Part shown: in pieces, positions 16,842 to 25,786 of the stretch
Layout: each line of letters opens with the position of its first letter
Numbering within the stretch: position 1 is the stretch's first letter
Source of the DNA: Zestosphaera sp.
GTDB lineage: Archaea; Thermoproteota; Thermoprotei_A; Sulfolobales; NBVN01
Direction: 5' to 3'
DNA: 64,000 nt
NCBI GenBank assembly: GCA_038727705.1
Contig: JAVYVJ010000002.1
Location: 176,012-240,011, forward strand
Made by a program: the position numbers and the translations under genes
The notes under the pieces: generated by a model
What the model was told of the DNA's origin: nothing
Database searches by the model: none
Seen by the model: the letters and a program-made list of their open reading frames with translations, nothing else

Positions 16842-18257
16842 TTGGATCTCGAGAGCGTGCTCGAGTTTATAGCCTACGAGATTGTGTGGAATCCGCTGTT
16901 GCCAGTTATCTTCCTGCTTGCGGGGCTCTACCTAACTGTCGGCACGCGGTTCTTCCAGTTCAGGAAGTTTGGCACCATATTCAGGAACACGTTAGGGAGG
17001 GTGGCGGAGGCGCGTGGGGGGAAAGGGCCTGGGATAGTGTCCCAGTTCGCTGCCTGGGCTACAGCGACAGGGGCTACGATAGGCATGGGGAACATAGCTG
17101 GGGTCTCCAGCGCGGTGGCGCTAGGAGGGCCTGGTGCGGTATTCTGGATGTGGGTGGCCGCGCTCTTCGGCATGGGCACGAAGTTCGCCGAAGTCGTTCT
17201 CGGCGTCAAGTATAGGGAGGTCCTTCCAGACGGGAGGGCTTACGGCGGTCCTCCATACTACATGGAGAAAGGACTTGGTAAGGAGATGCGGTTGCCTGGC
17301 TGGGTTTGGAGGACTCTTGCAGCTTTGTTCACGCTCACTTTCTGCTCAACTGCCATAATATCGATGAGTAACTACACGATCATGGAGGGGGCGATGACGT
17401 GCTTTCAACTGTCCAGCGAGGTGTCAGCTGTAGTTGGTCTGATCTACGCCCTGCTGGTCACCGCGATATGCATAGGCTTCATACCTAGAGTAGCTAGAGT
17501 GGCCGAGCTACTCATGCCGCTGATGGTCGTGATATACATCGGCGGGTGTTTAGGGATTCTGACCACATATGTACAGAACTTACCCAACGCGTTTGCCCAA
17601 ATATTCACCTACGCATTCACGCCGGCGGCTGCTGTAGGAGGTTTCGCCGGCGTCGCCGTGACTAAAGCCATTCAGGTAGGTGTTGCCAGAAGCGTCTACA
17701 GTAATGAGGCTGGGTGGGGAAGCGCCCCTCACATCCACGCCACCGCTATGGTGGACCACCCCGTGAGGCAGGGCATGTGGGGGGTTATGGAGGTTTTCCT
17801 TGACACGATTGTAGTATGTTCAATGACAGCTCTCACAGTCATCACGACGGGGGTCTGGCAGACAGGCAGAGGCGGTGTAGGTGCGGTGCTTCAGGCTTTC
17901 GCATCAGTCTACGGCCCGCTGGCGCCAGCGATACTCTACTTAACGCTATTACTGTTCGTGCTGACGACGAGCACCGGCTGGTACAGCTACTACGAAGTTG
18001 AGGCTAGGTACTGGCTTGGGAGCAGGCCGAGACTCATGAATGCCGTTATAAGATTCTTCCAGATCGGGTCTCCATTCATCGTGTGGGCCGTAGGCGCTAC
18101 AGCGCTACTCTATGGGGTGGTGCCGGCAGTGTTCTGGGTTCTGGGGGACATCACGGCGGGTCTCCCCGTATACATAAACTTAGTGGTTTTGCTGGTGCTG
18201 TCGCCTGTCATATTTAGGGAGGTCAAGGATTTCGAGTCGAGGTTCAGCGCGAGGTGA
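16842..18257 (+). CDS. Sodium:alanine symporter family (AGCS) amino-acid transporter
   Basis: Integral membrane secondary transporter, 471 residues with about 10-11 hydrophobic helices. AGCS signatures are present: GTRFFQFRKF near residue 33, GATIGMGNIAGVSSAVALGGPGA near 76 and ARSVYSNEAGWGSAPHIHA near 285. It likely imports alanine or glycine with Na+. TTG 16842 follows a good GAGGTGAT ribosome site (16829-16836). The stop is 8 bp from the amidohydrolase start, so uptake and catabolism of an amide or amino-acid derivative may be coupled. Supply from the secreted peptidases of this region would fit. Confidence 0.9.
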   Translation: MDLESVLEFIAYEIVWNPLLPVIFLLAGLYLTVGTRFFQFRKFGTIFRNTLGRVAEARGGKGPGIVSQFAAWATATGATIGMGNIAGVSSAVALGGPGAVFWMWVAALFGMGTKFAEVVLGVKYREVLPDGRAYGGPPYYMEKGLGKEMRLPGWVWRTLAALFTLTFCSTAIISMSNYTIMEGAMTCFQLSSEVSAVVGLIYALLVTAICIGFIPRVARVAELLMPLMVVIYIGGCLGILTTYVQNLPNAFAQIFTYAFTPAAAVGGFAGVAVTKAIQVGVARSVYSNEAGWGSAPHIHATAMVDHPVRQGMWGVMEVFLDTIVVCSMTALTVITTGVWQTGRGGVGAVLQAFASVYGPLAPAILYLTLLLFVLTTSTGWYSYYEVEARYWLGSRPRLMNAVIRFFQIGSPFIVWAVGATALLYGVVPAVFWVLGDITAGLPVYINLVVLLVLSPVIFREVKDFESRFSAR

Positions 18258-18265
18258 GCGGTCGA

Positions 18266-19849
18266 ATGTTGATCGGGTTTGTAAATGGTAACATATACGT
18301 TTCATTCAAGCCTTTCAGGAAGGCGGAGGCCATGGCCGTCGCGGGTGGAAGGGTTGTCTACGCGGGTAAGAGGGAGGTTGTAGAAGTTGCTGTCAAGGCG
18401 CTTGGTGGTGATCTAGTAGATTTAGGGGGTAGGACCGTCCTCCCAGGATTTATAGACGCTCACTTACACCTCGACGAGCTTGGTATGTATCTAAACATGC
18501 TGGACCTACGTGGTGTGGGGAGCGTGGCGGAGTTGAAGGAGAGGGTGAGGGAGTATGCTAGGGGTGTAGGGACTACGTGGGTGCTTGGTCATGGGTGGGA
18601 TCAGGAGCTCTTTAAAGAGGGCAGGTGGCCGACAAGACACGACCTAGACGAGGTTGTCAGCGACAGGCCCGTCATGCTCTCAAGGGTCTGTATGCACGCG
18701 GCAGTTCTGAACACGAAGGCTATGGAGATCACGGGGTTAATGCGGCTAGAGTCGCCTGGGCTAATGCGAGATGAGCGCGGGATCCCCACAGGGGTTGTGA
18801 AGGAGGAAGCGTTCGACGTGGCTAGGAGGAAGTTTGAGGAGTCGCTAACGGACGAGGACTACGTTAGGCTTCTGGAGGACGCGGCGCGTTTCGCCACGTC
18901 GCACGGCGTTACCACAGTTGGATTCGTGAGTTGCGATGTGAGGTCTTTGAAGGCGCTTACCAGATTGAAGGATAAGGGAAGACTTACGACCAGGGTTAGG
19001 GTGTACTTAAATCCTGGGGAGGAGTGGGAGGTCTTAAGGATCCTCGAGAAGCTGGGCATGACGAGAGGATTTGGCGACGACTTCCTCAAGATAATGGGGG
19101 TCAAGATCCTTGCTGACGGGAGTTTGGGGGCAAGAACCGCGTGGCTCTCGGAACCCTACTCCGACGATCCGACTACCAGCGGCTACCCCAACATAGATGA
19201 GGAGAGCCTTAAGAAGCTCGTTAAAGAGGTTCACAAAGCTGGACTGCAGTTAGCGGTCCACGGCATCGGTGATAAGACCATAGACTTGATTCTCGACGCT
19301 TACGAGGAGCTTGACGGGGTTAAGGGCAGGAGACACAGGATAGAACACGCCTCAGTCCTGAGGGAGGATCAGGTTGAGAGGATGGCTAGGTTAGGTGTGG
19401 TTGCCTCAGTACAGCCTCACTTCGTAATAACTGACTGGTGGGTCAAGAACAGGGTCGGTGAGGGAAGAGTGCGGTGGGTCTATCCCTTCAAGACTATGAC
19501 TGAAAGGGGGATTAAGCTGGGGTTCTCTACCGACAGCCCTGTGGAGGTCCTGAACCCATGGGAGACTGTGTACGCGGCCGTGACTAGAGGTAGACATGAG
19601 AAAATCCCACTCTACGAGGATACAGAGAGGGAGCGCCTCACTGTGAGGGAGGCACTCCACGCATACACTTGGGGCTCCGCATACATAATGTTTGAGGAGG
19701 ACAGCCTGGGAAGTCTCGAGGAGGGTAAACTAGCAGACTTCATAGTGGTTGATAAAGACCCCTTAACAGTCGATGAGATAGAGTTAAGGAATTTGAAGGT
19801 ACTTGAGACTTATGTCGGAGGTAGAAAGCAGGATTTCAAATCTCATTAG
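18266..19849 (+). CDS. Amidohydrolase family 3 (YtcJ-like) metal-dependent hydrolase
   Basis: TIM-barrel amidohydrolase, 527 residues. The metal HxH motif is PGFIDAHLHLDE near residue 70, the second-site segment is MGVKILADGSLGARTAW near 285 with the usual Lys, then LAVHGIGDKT (His), HRIEHASVL (His) and LGFSTDSPVEVLNPW (Asp). The C-terminal segment LEEGKLADFIVVDKDP closes the beta-sandwich. This group hydrolyses N-acyl or cyclic amide bonds; the substrate is unknown. ATG 18266 is preferred, since GAGGTGAG lies 7 nt before it; GTG 18254 would overlap the transporter stop. Operon with the AGCS transporter. Confidence 0.85.
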   Translation: MLIGFVNGNIYVSFKPFRKAEAMAVAGGRVVYAGKREVVEVAVKALGGDLVDLGGRTVLPGFIDAHLHLDELGMYLNMLDLRGVGSVAELKERVREYARGVGTTWVLGHGWDQELFKEGRWPTRHDLDEVVSDRPVMLSRVCMHAAVLNTKAMEITGLMRLESPGLMRDERGIPTGVVKEEAFDVARRKFEESLTDEDYVRLLEDAARFATSHGVTTVGFVSCDVRSLKALTRLKDKGRLTTRVRVYLNPGEEWEVLRILEKLGMTRGFGDDFLKIMGVKILADGSLGARTAWLSEPYSDDPTTSGYPNIDEESLKKLVKEVHKAGLQLAVHGIGDKTIDLILDAYEELDGVKGRRHRIEHASVLREDQVERMARLGVVASVQPHFVITDWWVKNRVGEGRVRWVYPFKTMTERGIKLGFSTDSPVEVLNPWETVYAAVTRGRHEKIPLYEDTERERLTVREALHAYTWGSAYIMFEEDSLGSLEEGKLADFIVVDKDPLTVDEIELRNLKVLETYVGGRKQDFKSH

Positions 19850-20149
19850 CTGATATAGGTCGCTCCGACCTCCTCCCAGTCCTAAAGGGAACTCACTGCC
19901 CCGTGTAGTCCATTGGTTCGCGATTTACCGCTTAACCTTCATAGCTTCGTCGCTGGTGGGTGCTGTATGCACTCATACTGTTCCACCCGTACGCGGGGGA
20001 TCGGGGACTGAAGACTCAAACTCATCATCACTACCCCTCGATGTAGAGAGCCCACATTCACACCTCATTAGAGATACTGCTCCGTTTGGATCTACATAAG
20101 TGACCATCTACGTGAAGGGGGCTTGTTAACAACCATAGCAGCCTCGGCT
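19850..20149. other. 300-bp intergenic region without recognised features
   Basis: Lies between the amidohydrolase stop and the end of the convergent dehydrogenase. No credible coding frame, tRNA or hairpin was found. The minus strand has one exact C-box (GTGATGA) but no D-box within 60 nt. Confidence 0.4.
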
Positions 20150-21163
20150 TCAACAGGCAAAGCCAGGCGGCCTCACTTCAACTACCTCCCTGTTCACGAG
20201 GGTGGGTGGTGTCCTCCCTTCGTAGAAGGCAAGGAGGTTCTCAGCAACTACTTCCGCCATGCCGTGCCTCGCGTCGTATGTGGCGCTGGCTGCGTGCGGT
20301 GCTAGCACGACGTTCTTAAAGGCCGTTAGTGGGTGGTTTGGTGGTAGTGGTTCTTCTTCGTATACGTCTAGTCCTGCTCCTGCTATCCATCCTTCGTTTA
20401 GTGCTTTGATTAGTGCTTGGGTGTCTATGACTCCTCCCCTGGATGTGTTGATGAGCACGGCACTCCTCTTCATAAGCCTAAGCCTCCCCTCACCAATCAA
20501 ATACCTAGTCTGAGGAGTGAGGGGGACGTGAAGCGTAACAACATCCGACTCCCTCAACAACGTGTCCAGATCAGTGTATGTAACACCCAACTCCTGCTCA
20601 GCGTCCATGTTTCTCGTCAAGTCATAGTAGATAACCCTCATGCCGAAACCTCTCACACCTATCTCAGCAACTCTTCTACCTATCCTTCCCAGCCCCACTA
20701 CACCGAGTGTCTTGCCCCTCAATTCGATCCCTAAAAGCATCTTCGGATGCCAGCCTGTCCTGATCCTCCACCACTCGCCAAACCTGACTAAGAGATCGCC
20801 TTCAACAACCCTCCGGACCGTGGCCAGTATGAGCGCCCACGTGAACTCTGCAGTGGCCTCGGTCAGGACTCTGGGCGTGTTGGTCACGTACACGCCAAGC
20901 CTGGTCGCGCACTCAACGTCTATGTTGTCAAAGCCCACGGCAAGCTGAGCCACTAGGCGGAGCCTTGGAGCGCTCCTCAATAAGTTGCAGTCAACCCTAT
21001 CACTGAGCAACGACACAAGTGCGTCAACGTTCCTAACCTTCTCGAGCAATATCTCGTATGGTGGTGCCTGATACCTGTCCCATACCTCGACGTCATAGTA
21101 CTGACTTATCTTAGCCATGACATCGTCGAACAGCTCCCTAGTTATGAAGACCCTTGGTCTCAC
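20150..21163 (-). CDS. D-2-hydroxyacid dehydrogenase (glyoxylate/hydroxypyruvate reductase-like)
   Basis: NAD(P)-dependent reductase of the D-isomer 2-hydroxyacid dehydrogenase family, about 337 residues. Rossmann motif LGVVGLGRIGRRV, catalytic Arg in INTSRGGV, Glu in DVYEEEPLP and His in LAPHAASAT are all visible. Substrate could be glyoxylate or hydroxypyruvate. GTG 21163 is preferred, giving MRPRVFITRELFDD; upstream codons to 21223 precede the family homology. A 275-bp stretch (20325-20599) is identical in DNA to serA at 47259-47533, so the C-terminal third has been overwritten by, or has overwritten, its paralogue; the flanks are only similar. Confidence 0.85.
   Translation of the reverse strand: MRPRVFITRELFDDVMAKISQYYDVEVWDRYQAPPYEILLEKVRNVDALVSLLSDRVDCNLLRSAPRLRLVAQLAVGFDNIDVECATRLGVYVTNTPRVLTEATAEFTWALILATVRRVVEGDLLVRFGEWWRIRTGWHPKMLLGIELRGKTLGVVGLGRIGRRVAEIGVRGFGMRVIYYDLTRNMDAEQELGVTYTDLDTLLRESDVVTLHVPLTPQTRYLIGEGRLRLMKRSAVLINTSRGGVIDTQALIKALNEGWIAGAGLDVYEEEPLPPNHPLTAFKNVVLAPHAASATYDARHGMAEVVAENLLAFYEGRTPPTLVNREVVEVRPPGFAC
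20325..20599. repeat. 275-bp direct repeat shared with serA (copy A)
   Basis: Base-by-base reading shows identity with 47259-47533, including all third codon positions. Both copies are in the same reading frame and orientation. Flanking sequence drops at once to ordinary paralogue similarity. A second shared tract of 38 bp is at 20676-20713 (other copy 47613-47650). Recent gene conversion is the simplest cause. Confidence 0.93.
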
Positions 21164-21277
21164 ACACCACACCGAAAATATTTTGTACGTTAGTCTAAAT
21201 AAGCTATAAATTAAGGTTTGCAATTCTAGTTCAATTTTTATTAGCTCTGAAACGCTTCTCTACCGCGAGGTAATATA

Positions 21278-22882
21278 ATGAATAATAACATGAAGTTATG
21301 CGTAATACTATTAATGGCACTCATAACGATAGTCTACGTCCTGCCCGTTGCGTCAATCCTCCCGACTGAAACGCAGACCACGTCCTTGCAAAACAGGATT
21401 ACCGCAGGGAGTTCCACGAACTACCTTAGTGAGGCAGGGTTTGAGGAGGGTGTTTATGAGGAGAGTGATTCGCAATGCACTGCGATCCTCGTGGGGAAGG
21501 GTGCGTCGGCAGACGGATCGGTGATGGTGGCACACAACGAGGATGACTCAGGAAAGGTTGTTGATCTGCTGCTAGTCAACCCTCGGAACACGCCGCTCAG
21601 AGTGCTTGGTTACCTCGCAACTAGACTGACCAACGGCACGTGGGTATATAGGGAGCTCGACACTCCATTGATGGTCCCAGTGCCTAAGGAGACTTACGCG
21701 TTCTGGGGGGCTATAATGCCCGGCATAGCGTTCAGCGGCAGATACGTCAACGAGCACGGCGTCGTGATATTCAGTAATAGCGGGACAGCTTCACGTGAGG
21801 ATAAACCAGAGCTCGTCAACGGCGGTATCAGGGAGTTGCTCAGACTCCTCGTGATACAGCAAGCCAAGACCTCCAGGGAGGCTGCCGAGCTCATCGGTCG
21901 GTACGTCGAGACATACGGCTACGGCGCTCCAGCGAGGAACTACATCATAGCAGACCCGAACGAGATATGGGTGGTGAACGTGGTCTACGGCAAGCATTGG
22001 GTTGCGCAGAGGGTCCCAGACGACTCGGTGGTGGTGATACCCAACTACCTCGTGATACATGAGGTAAACTTGTCGGACACTAAGAACTTCATGGGATCTA
22101 AGGACCTCATTGAGTACGCTATTAAGAGGGGCTGGTATGACCCATCGCGCGACGGAGTCTTCGACTTCGCTAAAGCGTACGGCGACCCGGCGAACCAGGC
22201 GTCTGTAGGTAATATCTACAGACATCAGACAGCGCTCTACCACCTCACAGGCAAGGTTTACCCAACGACCAGCATGCCATTCGCCGTCAAGCCTAAGAGT
22301 AAGGTCACCCCGCAGGACCTCATGAACATCTTGAGGCAGGTGAATCACGTGGCCGTCGATCAGATCAAATACGCCGCATCACAGCCCGGAAGTTTCCACC
22401 GAAACCTGCCGATAAGAGCCATAGCCCCGTGGCACAATCAGGACGCATGGGTTGTGCAGTTGAGGGCTTGGTTACCACCCATTGTCGGGGTTGTGACATG
22501 GAGGGCCGCCAACATGGTCGATGAGAACGTGTTCGTCCCAATATACTTGGGGATCATATACTCGGACTTCCCCGCCCCCTACAAGTTCGCCGACCCCAAC
22601 AAAATAGACTTCAACTCAGCGTACTGGACATTCAGGGTCTTCAGCAATCTAGTGGATCTCGACTACCAGAACAGGATGACGACCGTAAGTAGCTATCAGA
22701 AGAGCGTTGAGGCGGAGTTCTTCAAGATGCAGCCATACATCGAGGATCAGGCCCTCAAAATATATAATGAGCTGGGCCCGGAGTACGCCGGGAAGTACTT
22801 AGCAACATACACCTCAGGGGCCTTGATGAAAGTATATTCAGATACCCTTGAAATGATACGTGCATGGCAAAGCGGAGGATAG
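21278..22882 (+). CDS. Secreted C69-family dipeptidase
   Basis: Ntn-hydrolase peptidase of family C69 (PepD type), 534 residues. A signal peptide covers residues 1-25 (LLMALITIVYVLPVAS), and a short linker leads to the presumed nucleophile Cys67 in DSQCTAILVGKGASADGSVM, with HNEDD just after; the family matures by cleavage before this Cys. It should cleave dipeptides outside the cell. Later segments YIIADPNEIWVVNVVYGKHW and VPIYLGI fit the family. ATG 21278 is preceded by GAGGTAAT. With the S8 protease and the AGCS symporter it suggests growth on peptides. Confidence 0.86.
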   Translation: MNNNMKLCVILLMALITIVYVLPVASILPTETQTTSLQNRITAGSSTNYLSEAGFEEGVYEESDSQCTAILVGKGASADGSVMVAHNEDDSGKVVDLLLVNPRNTPLRVLGYLATRLTNGTWVYRELDTPLMVPVPKETYAFWGAIMPGIAFSGRYVNEHGVVIFSNSGTASREDKPELVNGGIRELLRLLVIQQAKTSREAAELIGRYVETYGYGAPARNYIIADPNEIWVVNVVYGKHWVAQRVPDDSVVVIPNYLVIHEVNLSDTKNFMGSKDLIEYAIKRGWYDPSRDGVFDFAKAYGDPANQASVGNIYRHQTALYHLTGKVYPTTSMPFAVKPKSKVTPQDLMNILRQVNHVAVDQIKYAASQPGSFHRNLPIRAIAPWHNQDAWVVQLRAWLPPIVGVVTWRAANMVDENVFVPIYLGIIYSDFPAPYKFADPNKIDFNSAYWTFRVFSNLVDLDYQNRMTTVSSYQKSVEAEFFKMQPYIEDQALKIYNELGPEYAGKYLATYTSGALMKVYSDTLEMIRAWQSGG

Positions 22883-23017
22883 CAAATCATTTTTCAATAT
22901 TTAAAGCTTCGGCACCCGCCCGTTAAGGTGGGGGTGTCATCCTTCAGCTTCATAGCAAAGGTTATAATCTTCAGCGTCGCTCTTTAATTGAGTGATGAGG
23001 CGGAACGGATGAGTTAG

Positions 23018-24004
23018 ATGATTGATAGCAAACCGTCTGAGTGTAGAGGCTTTTTAGACCATGACTTAGTAGTTGACGTGGAGGATAACATCTACGTCGT
23101 CGTCGGTAATAGACATCCTCCGGGACTCATTACCGCGTACGTCAAGTACGCCCCTACAAGTAACCCGACCCTCTGGAGGGGGAGGTTCACGTACTATGAG
23201 AGGGTGCTTAGGGAGTATGACGTTAGTGAATTGGTTAAGGTCATGTGCAGGTTCGGGATTCAGGTTTACGACCCGACACTCAACGTGCTCGTGCCCGCGG
23301 TGCCCGAGTCCGCGGTTAGGAAGTGGCTTAAGCCCGAGTTGAAGATGGAGGAGCTCAGGAGAAGGGCCAGCGACGCAGTGGAGTTAACGGCGGTCGAGGT
23401 TTCAGAGCTTATGTCGGCGTCCGGCGTCAACCCCAGGAACGTGGGGGTCACAGGCTCGGTGCTGGCAGGGATTCACGGCAGACACTCCGACGTGGATCTA
23501 GTCATATACGGCTGCAGGGACGTGCTGGAGTTCGTTGAAGCACCGCACCCCTACCTCTCTAGGATGCCTGCTAACTGGATTGAAGGTAAGATCATGAATA
23601 ACTCGAGGACCTTGGGGTTGAGTCCCAACATCTATAGGAGGATAATACCTCACTACAAATTCCTCAGCTACAAAGGGGTGCCGGTGACGTTCACCTTCGT
23701 GAGCAGAGATAGGATAAGATATGGGGAGCTAGTTCTAAAGCCTGTCAAGCCAACGGACGCAGTGATTGAAGTGGAGGGTGGGGATTGTAGAGCGCTCTTC
23801 TACCCATCACATGTCCTAGCCACTGGACGTGTTGAAGGTGTTAAGGTGAAGGGATTAATCAGCTATGAGGCCGAGTACGGGTACGTGTTATATAGGGGAG
23901 GTAGGCTAAGGGTATCAGGCATGTTGGAGATGTCGATGCCTGAGGAGGAGTTTTACCTCCTGGTGGGTGGGAGGGAGCACAGGGGGTATGTGGTTCCCGC
24001 GTGA
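23018..24004 (+). CDS. Predicted nucleotidyltransferase-superfamily protein (COG1665-like), paralogue 1
   Basis: 328 residues. The motif GVTGSVLAGIHGRHSDVDLVIYG near residue 145 is the G-S...D-x-D signature of the pol-beta nucleotidyltransferase fold. The N-terminal segment with IYVVVGNRHPPG and the all-beta C-terminal region are shared with the protein at 41374-42306, marking an archaeal family of unknown function. A third acidic residue expected further on is not obvious, so activity is uncertain. ATG 23018 has only a weak ribosome site. Followed by a perfect hairpin at 24034-24056. Confidence 0.68.
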   Translation: MIDSKPSECRGFLDHDLVVDVEDNIYVVVGNRHPPGLITAYVKYAPTSNPTLWRGRFTYYERVLREYDVSELVKVMCRFGIQVYDPTLNVLVPAVPESAVRKWLKPELKMEELRRRASDAVELTAVEVSELMSASGVNPRNVGVTGSVLAGIHGRHSDVDLVIYGCRDVLEFVEAPHPYLSRMPANWIEGKIMNNSRTLGLSPNIYRRIIPHYKFLSYKGVPVTFTFVSRDRIRYGELVLKPVKPTDAVIEVEGGDCRALFYPSHVLATGRVEGVKVKGLISYEAEYGYVLYRGGRLRVSGMLEMSMPEEEFYLLVGGREHRGYVVPA

Positions 24005-24033
24005 CTAAATGGTTAAAGTCCGACCCCCAGCAC

Positions 24034-24056
24034 CGTGAGGGTCAGCCTGCCTCACG
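24034..24056 (+). terminator. Hairpin after the nucleotidyltransferase-like gene
   Basis: CGTGAGG (24034-24040) and CCTCACG (24050-24056) form a perfect 7-bp stem with a 9-nt loop, 30 bp after the stop. It may end or stabilise the transcript; there is no strong T-tract. Confidence 0.35.
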
Positions 24057-24117
24057 TGTTCGAGGCTGGTTAAGGGTGCTGTCTAAGTGATGGTAGGTTT
24101 TTATTGCCGGTTTCCTT

Positions 24118-24972
24118 ATGTTTAGGGGTGTGGGTGTTCGGTTGGCTAGACTCGCTTCAGTCATTCTTTTCACGCTGGTCGTTCTCGAAGCGATGCTCTC
24201 CGGGCCGACTTTAACGGTGCTTGCCCAGTCTCAGGGACTCGATAAGTTGCTTGAGGTTGTTGGTAATGACCTAGTACTCACCTATGAAGTTGTCAGATCC
24301 GTCTACATATCCAACCTGAGTGGGAGGCTAGTGGTCTACAAGGTTGGGCAGGAGTACATGGTTAGGGTTAGGACGAAGGACGCTTCGTCCGTGGTTGTGG
24401 AGGCCTACAGGTTTCCCGGGTCTACTGTAGAGGTCTCTGTGCTCAGCAGCGATTGGGTTGGTGTTGGTGGCTTCATGTACTGGGTGGTCAGCAACTACAC
24501 GAACTTCCTGCTGAAGCACATTCTAATTGATTATAACCAGACGGTGAGCAGGGATTTAGCAATCGACGTGATTAACTCCCTGATGGTGGTGCCTTTAATA
24601 CGTGGGGGAGTCGCCCACAACTGCCTGAACATCCCGGTGTATGATGCATACATCAGCGGCTTCGAAGTCTCTGTGACGACTGATGCAGGTAGCGGCGTGG
24701 CGTACTACGACTGCATGTATGGTATTCTCATTAAGGCAAACATGTCTAAGCCAACGCAACAGGTAGTTGACAACACTGTCTACACGATGAAGGACTCGAT
24801 ATACCTGGAGATACGCAGAGCCAATACTGAGATACTCAACAGGATAGTGTTTAAGGAGCAACCGCCAGGGAGCTACGACCTCTGGGTTCTAGCGGTTCCT
24901 GTAGCGGCAGCGTGCTTTGCCTCCGCGTTGATGCTCTACTACATCATTCGGTTGAGAGGCCGAACCCGGTGA
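24118..24972 (+). CDS. Exported protein with C-terminal membrane anchor
   Basis: 284 residues: signal peptide at about 10-37 (VILFTLVVLEAMLSG), a beta-rich ectodomain of about 225 residues containing NxS/T sequons (NLS, NYT, NQT, NMS) and two or three cysteines, and a membrane helix at about 257-278 followed by a basic tail. This is the layout of an S-layer- or pilus-associated archaeal surface protein. The family is not recognised. The DNA-repair gene follows 5 bp after the stop. Confidence 0.65.
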   Translation: MFRGVGVRLARLASVILFTLVVLEAMLSGPTLTVLAQSQGLDKLLEVVGNDLVLTYEVVRSVYISNLSGRLVVYKVGQEYMVRVRTKDASSVVVEAYRFPGSTVEVSVLSSDWVGVGGFMYWVVSNYTNFLLKHILIDYNQTVSRDLAIDVINSLMVVPLIRGGVAHNCLNIPVYDAYISGFEVSVTTDAGSGVAYYDCMYGILIKANMSKPTQQVVDNTVYTMKDSIYLEIRRANTEILNRIVFKEQPPGSYDLWVLAVPVAAACFASALMLYYIIRLRGRTR

Positions 24973-24977
24973 GGGTT

Positions 24978-25655
24978 GTGAGAACCGACTTGAACATGAT
25001 CATCGAAGTCCTGATCGAGCACTATCACCGTAGTTTGGGTTACGACTTCCTAATCCCTCTTAAGGCGAGGGACCAGGCACTAACCCCTCTTGAAGTGCTG
25101 ATCGGGGTGGTTTTGTCCCAAAACTCTACAGACAGAAATGCGTGGAGGGCTCTGGAAAGCCTTCTAAGGCACTACGGCGGGCGCGTGACCATAGAAAGGC
25201 TAAGGGAAACCGACGTGAATACGATAGAGGCTTTAATAAGGCCTGCCGGCATGTACAGGCTGAAGGCAAGAACCATCAAGAACACAGCGTTAAGGTTGAG
25301 GGAGGAGGATGAACTGGTGAGGCTGGACCCAGATGCGTTGAGGGAGGTGTTGCTCTCCATACATGGTGTAGGACTTAAGACCGTTGATGTGTTCCTAGCG
25401 AGCGTGCGTAACTTCCCCACATTCCCCATAGACACGCACATCAGGAGGATCCTCTACAGGCTCGGTGTGGTGGAGAGGGCTTCCGAGAAGTATGAGAGGA
25501 TTAAGGCTGAAGTCATGAGGCAGTTGACACCTAACAAGTTACTTATCGCTCACTATGTGCTCATACTACATGGGAGGAGAGTATGCAGGGCGAGGAACCC
25601 CAGATGCGCCCTATGCCCTGTGAGGGACACGTGCGTGAGGAATGGCCTGAGCTAG
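24978..25655 (+). CDS. nth: Endonuclease III-like DNA glycosylase
   Basis: HhH-GPD base-excision repair enzyme, 225 residues, with a C-terminal [4Fe-4S] site C-x6-C-x2-C-x5-C (CRARNPRCALCPVRDTC). The helix-hairpin-helix reads SIHGVGLKTVDVFL with the catalytic Lys, and FPIDTHIRRILYRLG carries the catalytic Asp, so it should be a bifunctional glycosylase/AP lyase. GTG 24978 is chosen because GGTGA lies 5 nt upstream; ATG 24996 and GTG 24969 are alternatives. It is 5 bp behind a surface-protein gene, probably a chance co-transcription. Confidence 0.88.
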   Translation: MRTDLNMIIEVLIEHYHRSLGYDFLIPLKARDQALTPLEVLIGVVLSQNSTDRNAWRALESLLRHYGGRVTIERLRETDVNTIEALIRPAGMYRLKARTIKNTALRLREEDELVRLDPDALREVLLSIHGVGLKTVDVFLASVRNFPTFPIDTHIRRILYRLGVVERASEKYERIKAEVMRQLTPNKLLIAHYVLILHGRRVCRARNPRCALCPVRDTCVRNGLS

Positions 25656-25786
25656 AGCAGGCTTATAGGAGATCCAATTTATTACGTGGTAGGTGATGAT
25701 CAACGGAGAGTGGCGAGGGGGGACGTGCTAGAGCGTCCGCTGCGGCTCGGAACAATGAGTCCGCGGGCATCAGGGGCATAACCACC

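Noticed and set aside
20259-20513. Antisense frames in both dehydrogenase genes with the same 61-residue sequence
   Set aside because: The identity is explained by the shared 275-bp tract, not by a conserved antisense gene.
21791-22348. 185-codon antisense frame within the C69 peptidase gene
   Set aside because: No recognisable domain; arises from codon bias on the opposite strand.
22992-23040. Possible C/D box RNA with exact GTGATGA and CTGA, 38 nt apart
   Set aside because: No terminal stem, no exact internal D' box, and it overlaps the start of the nucleotidyltransferase-like gene.
25694-25700. Exact C-box GTGATGA before trkH
   Set aside because: No D-box within 60 nt.
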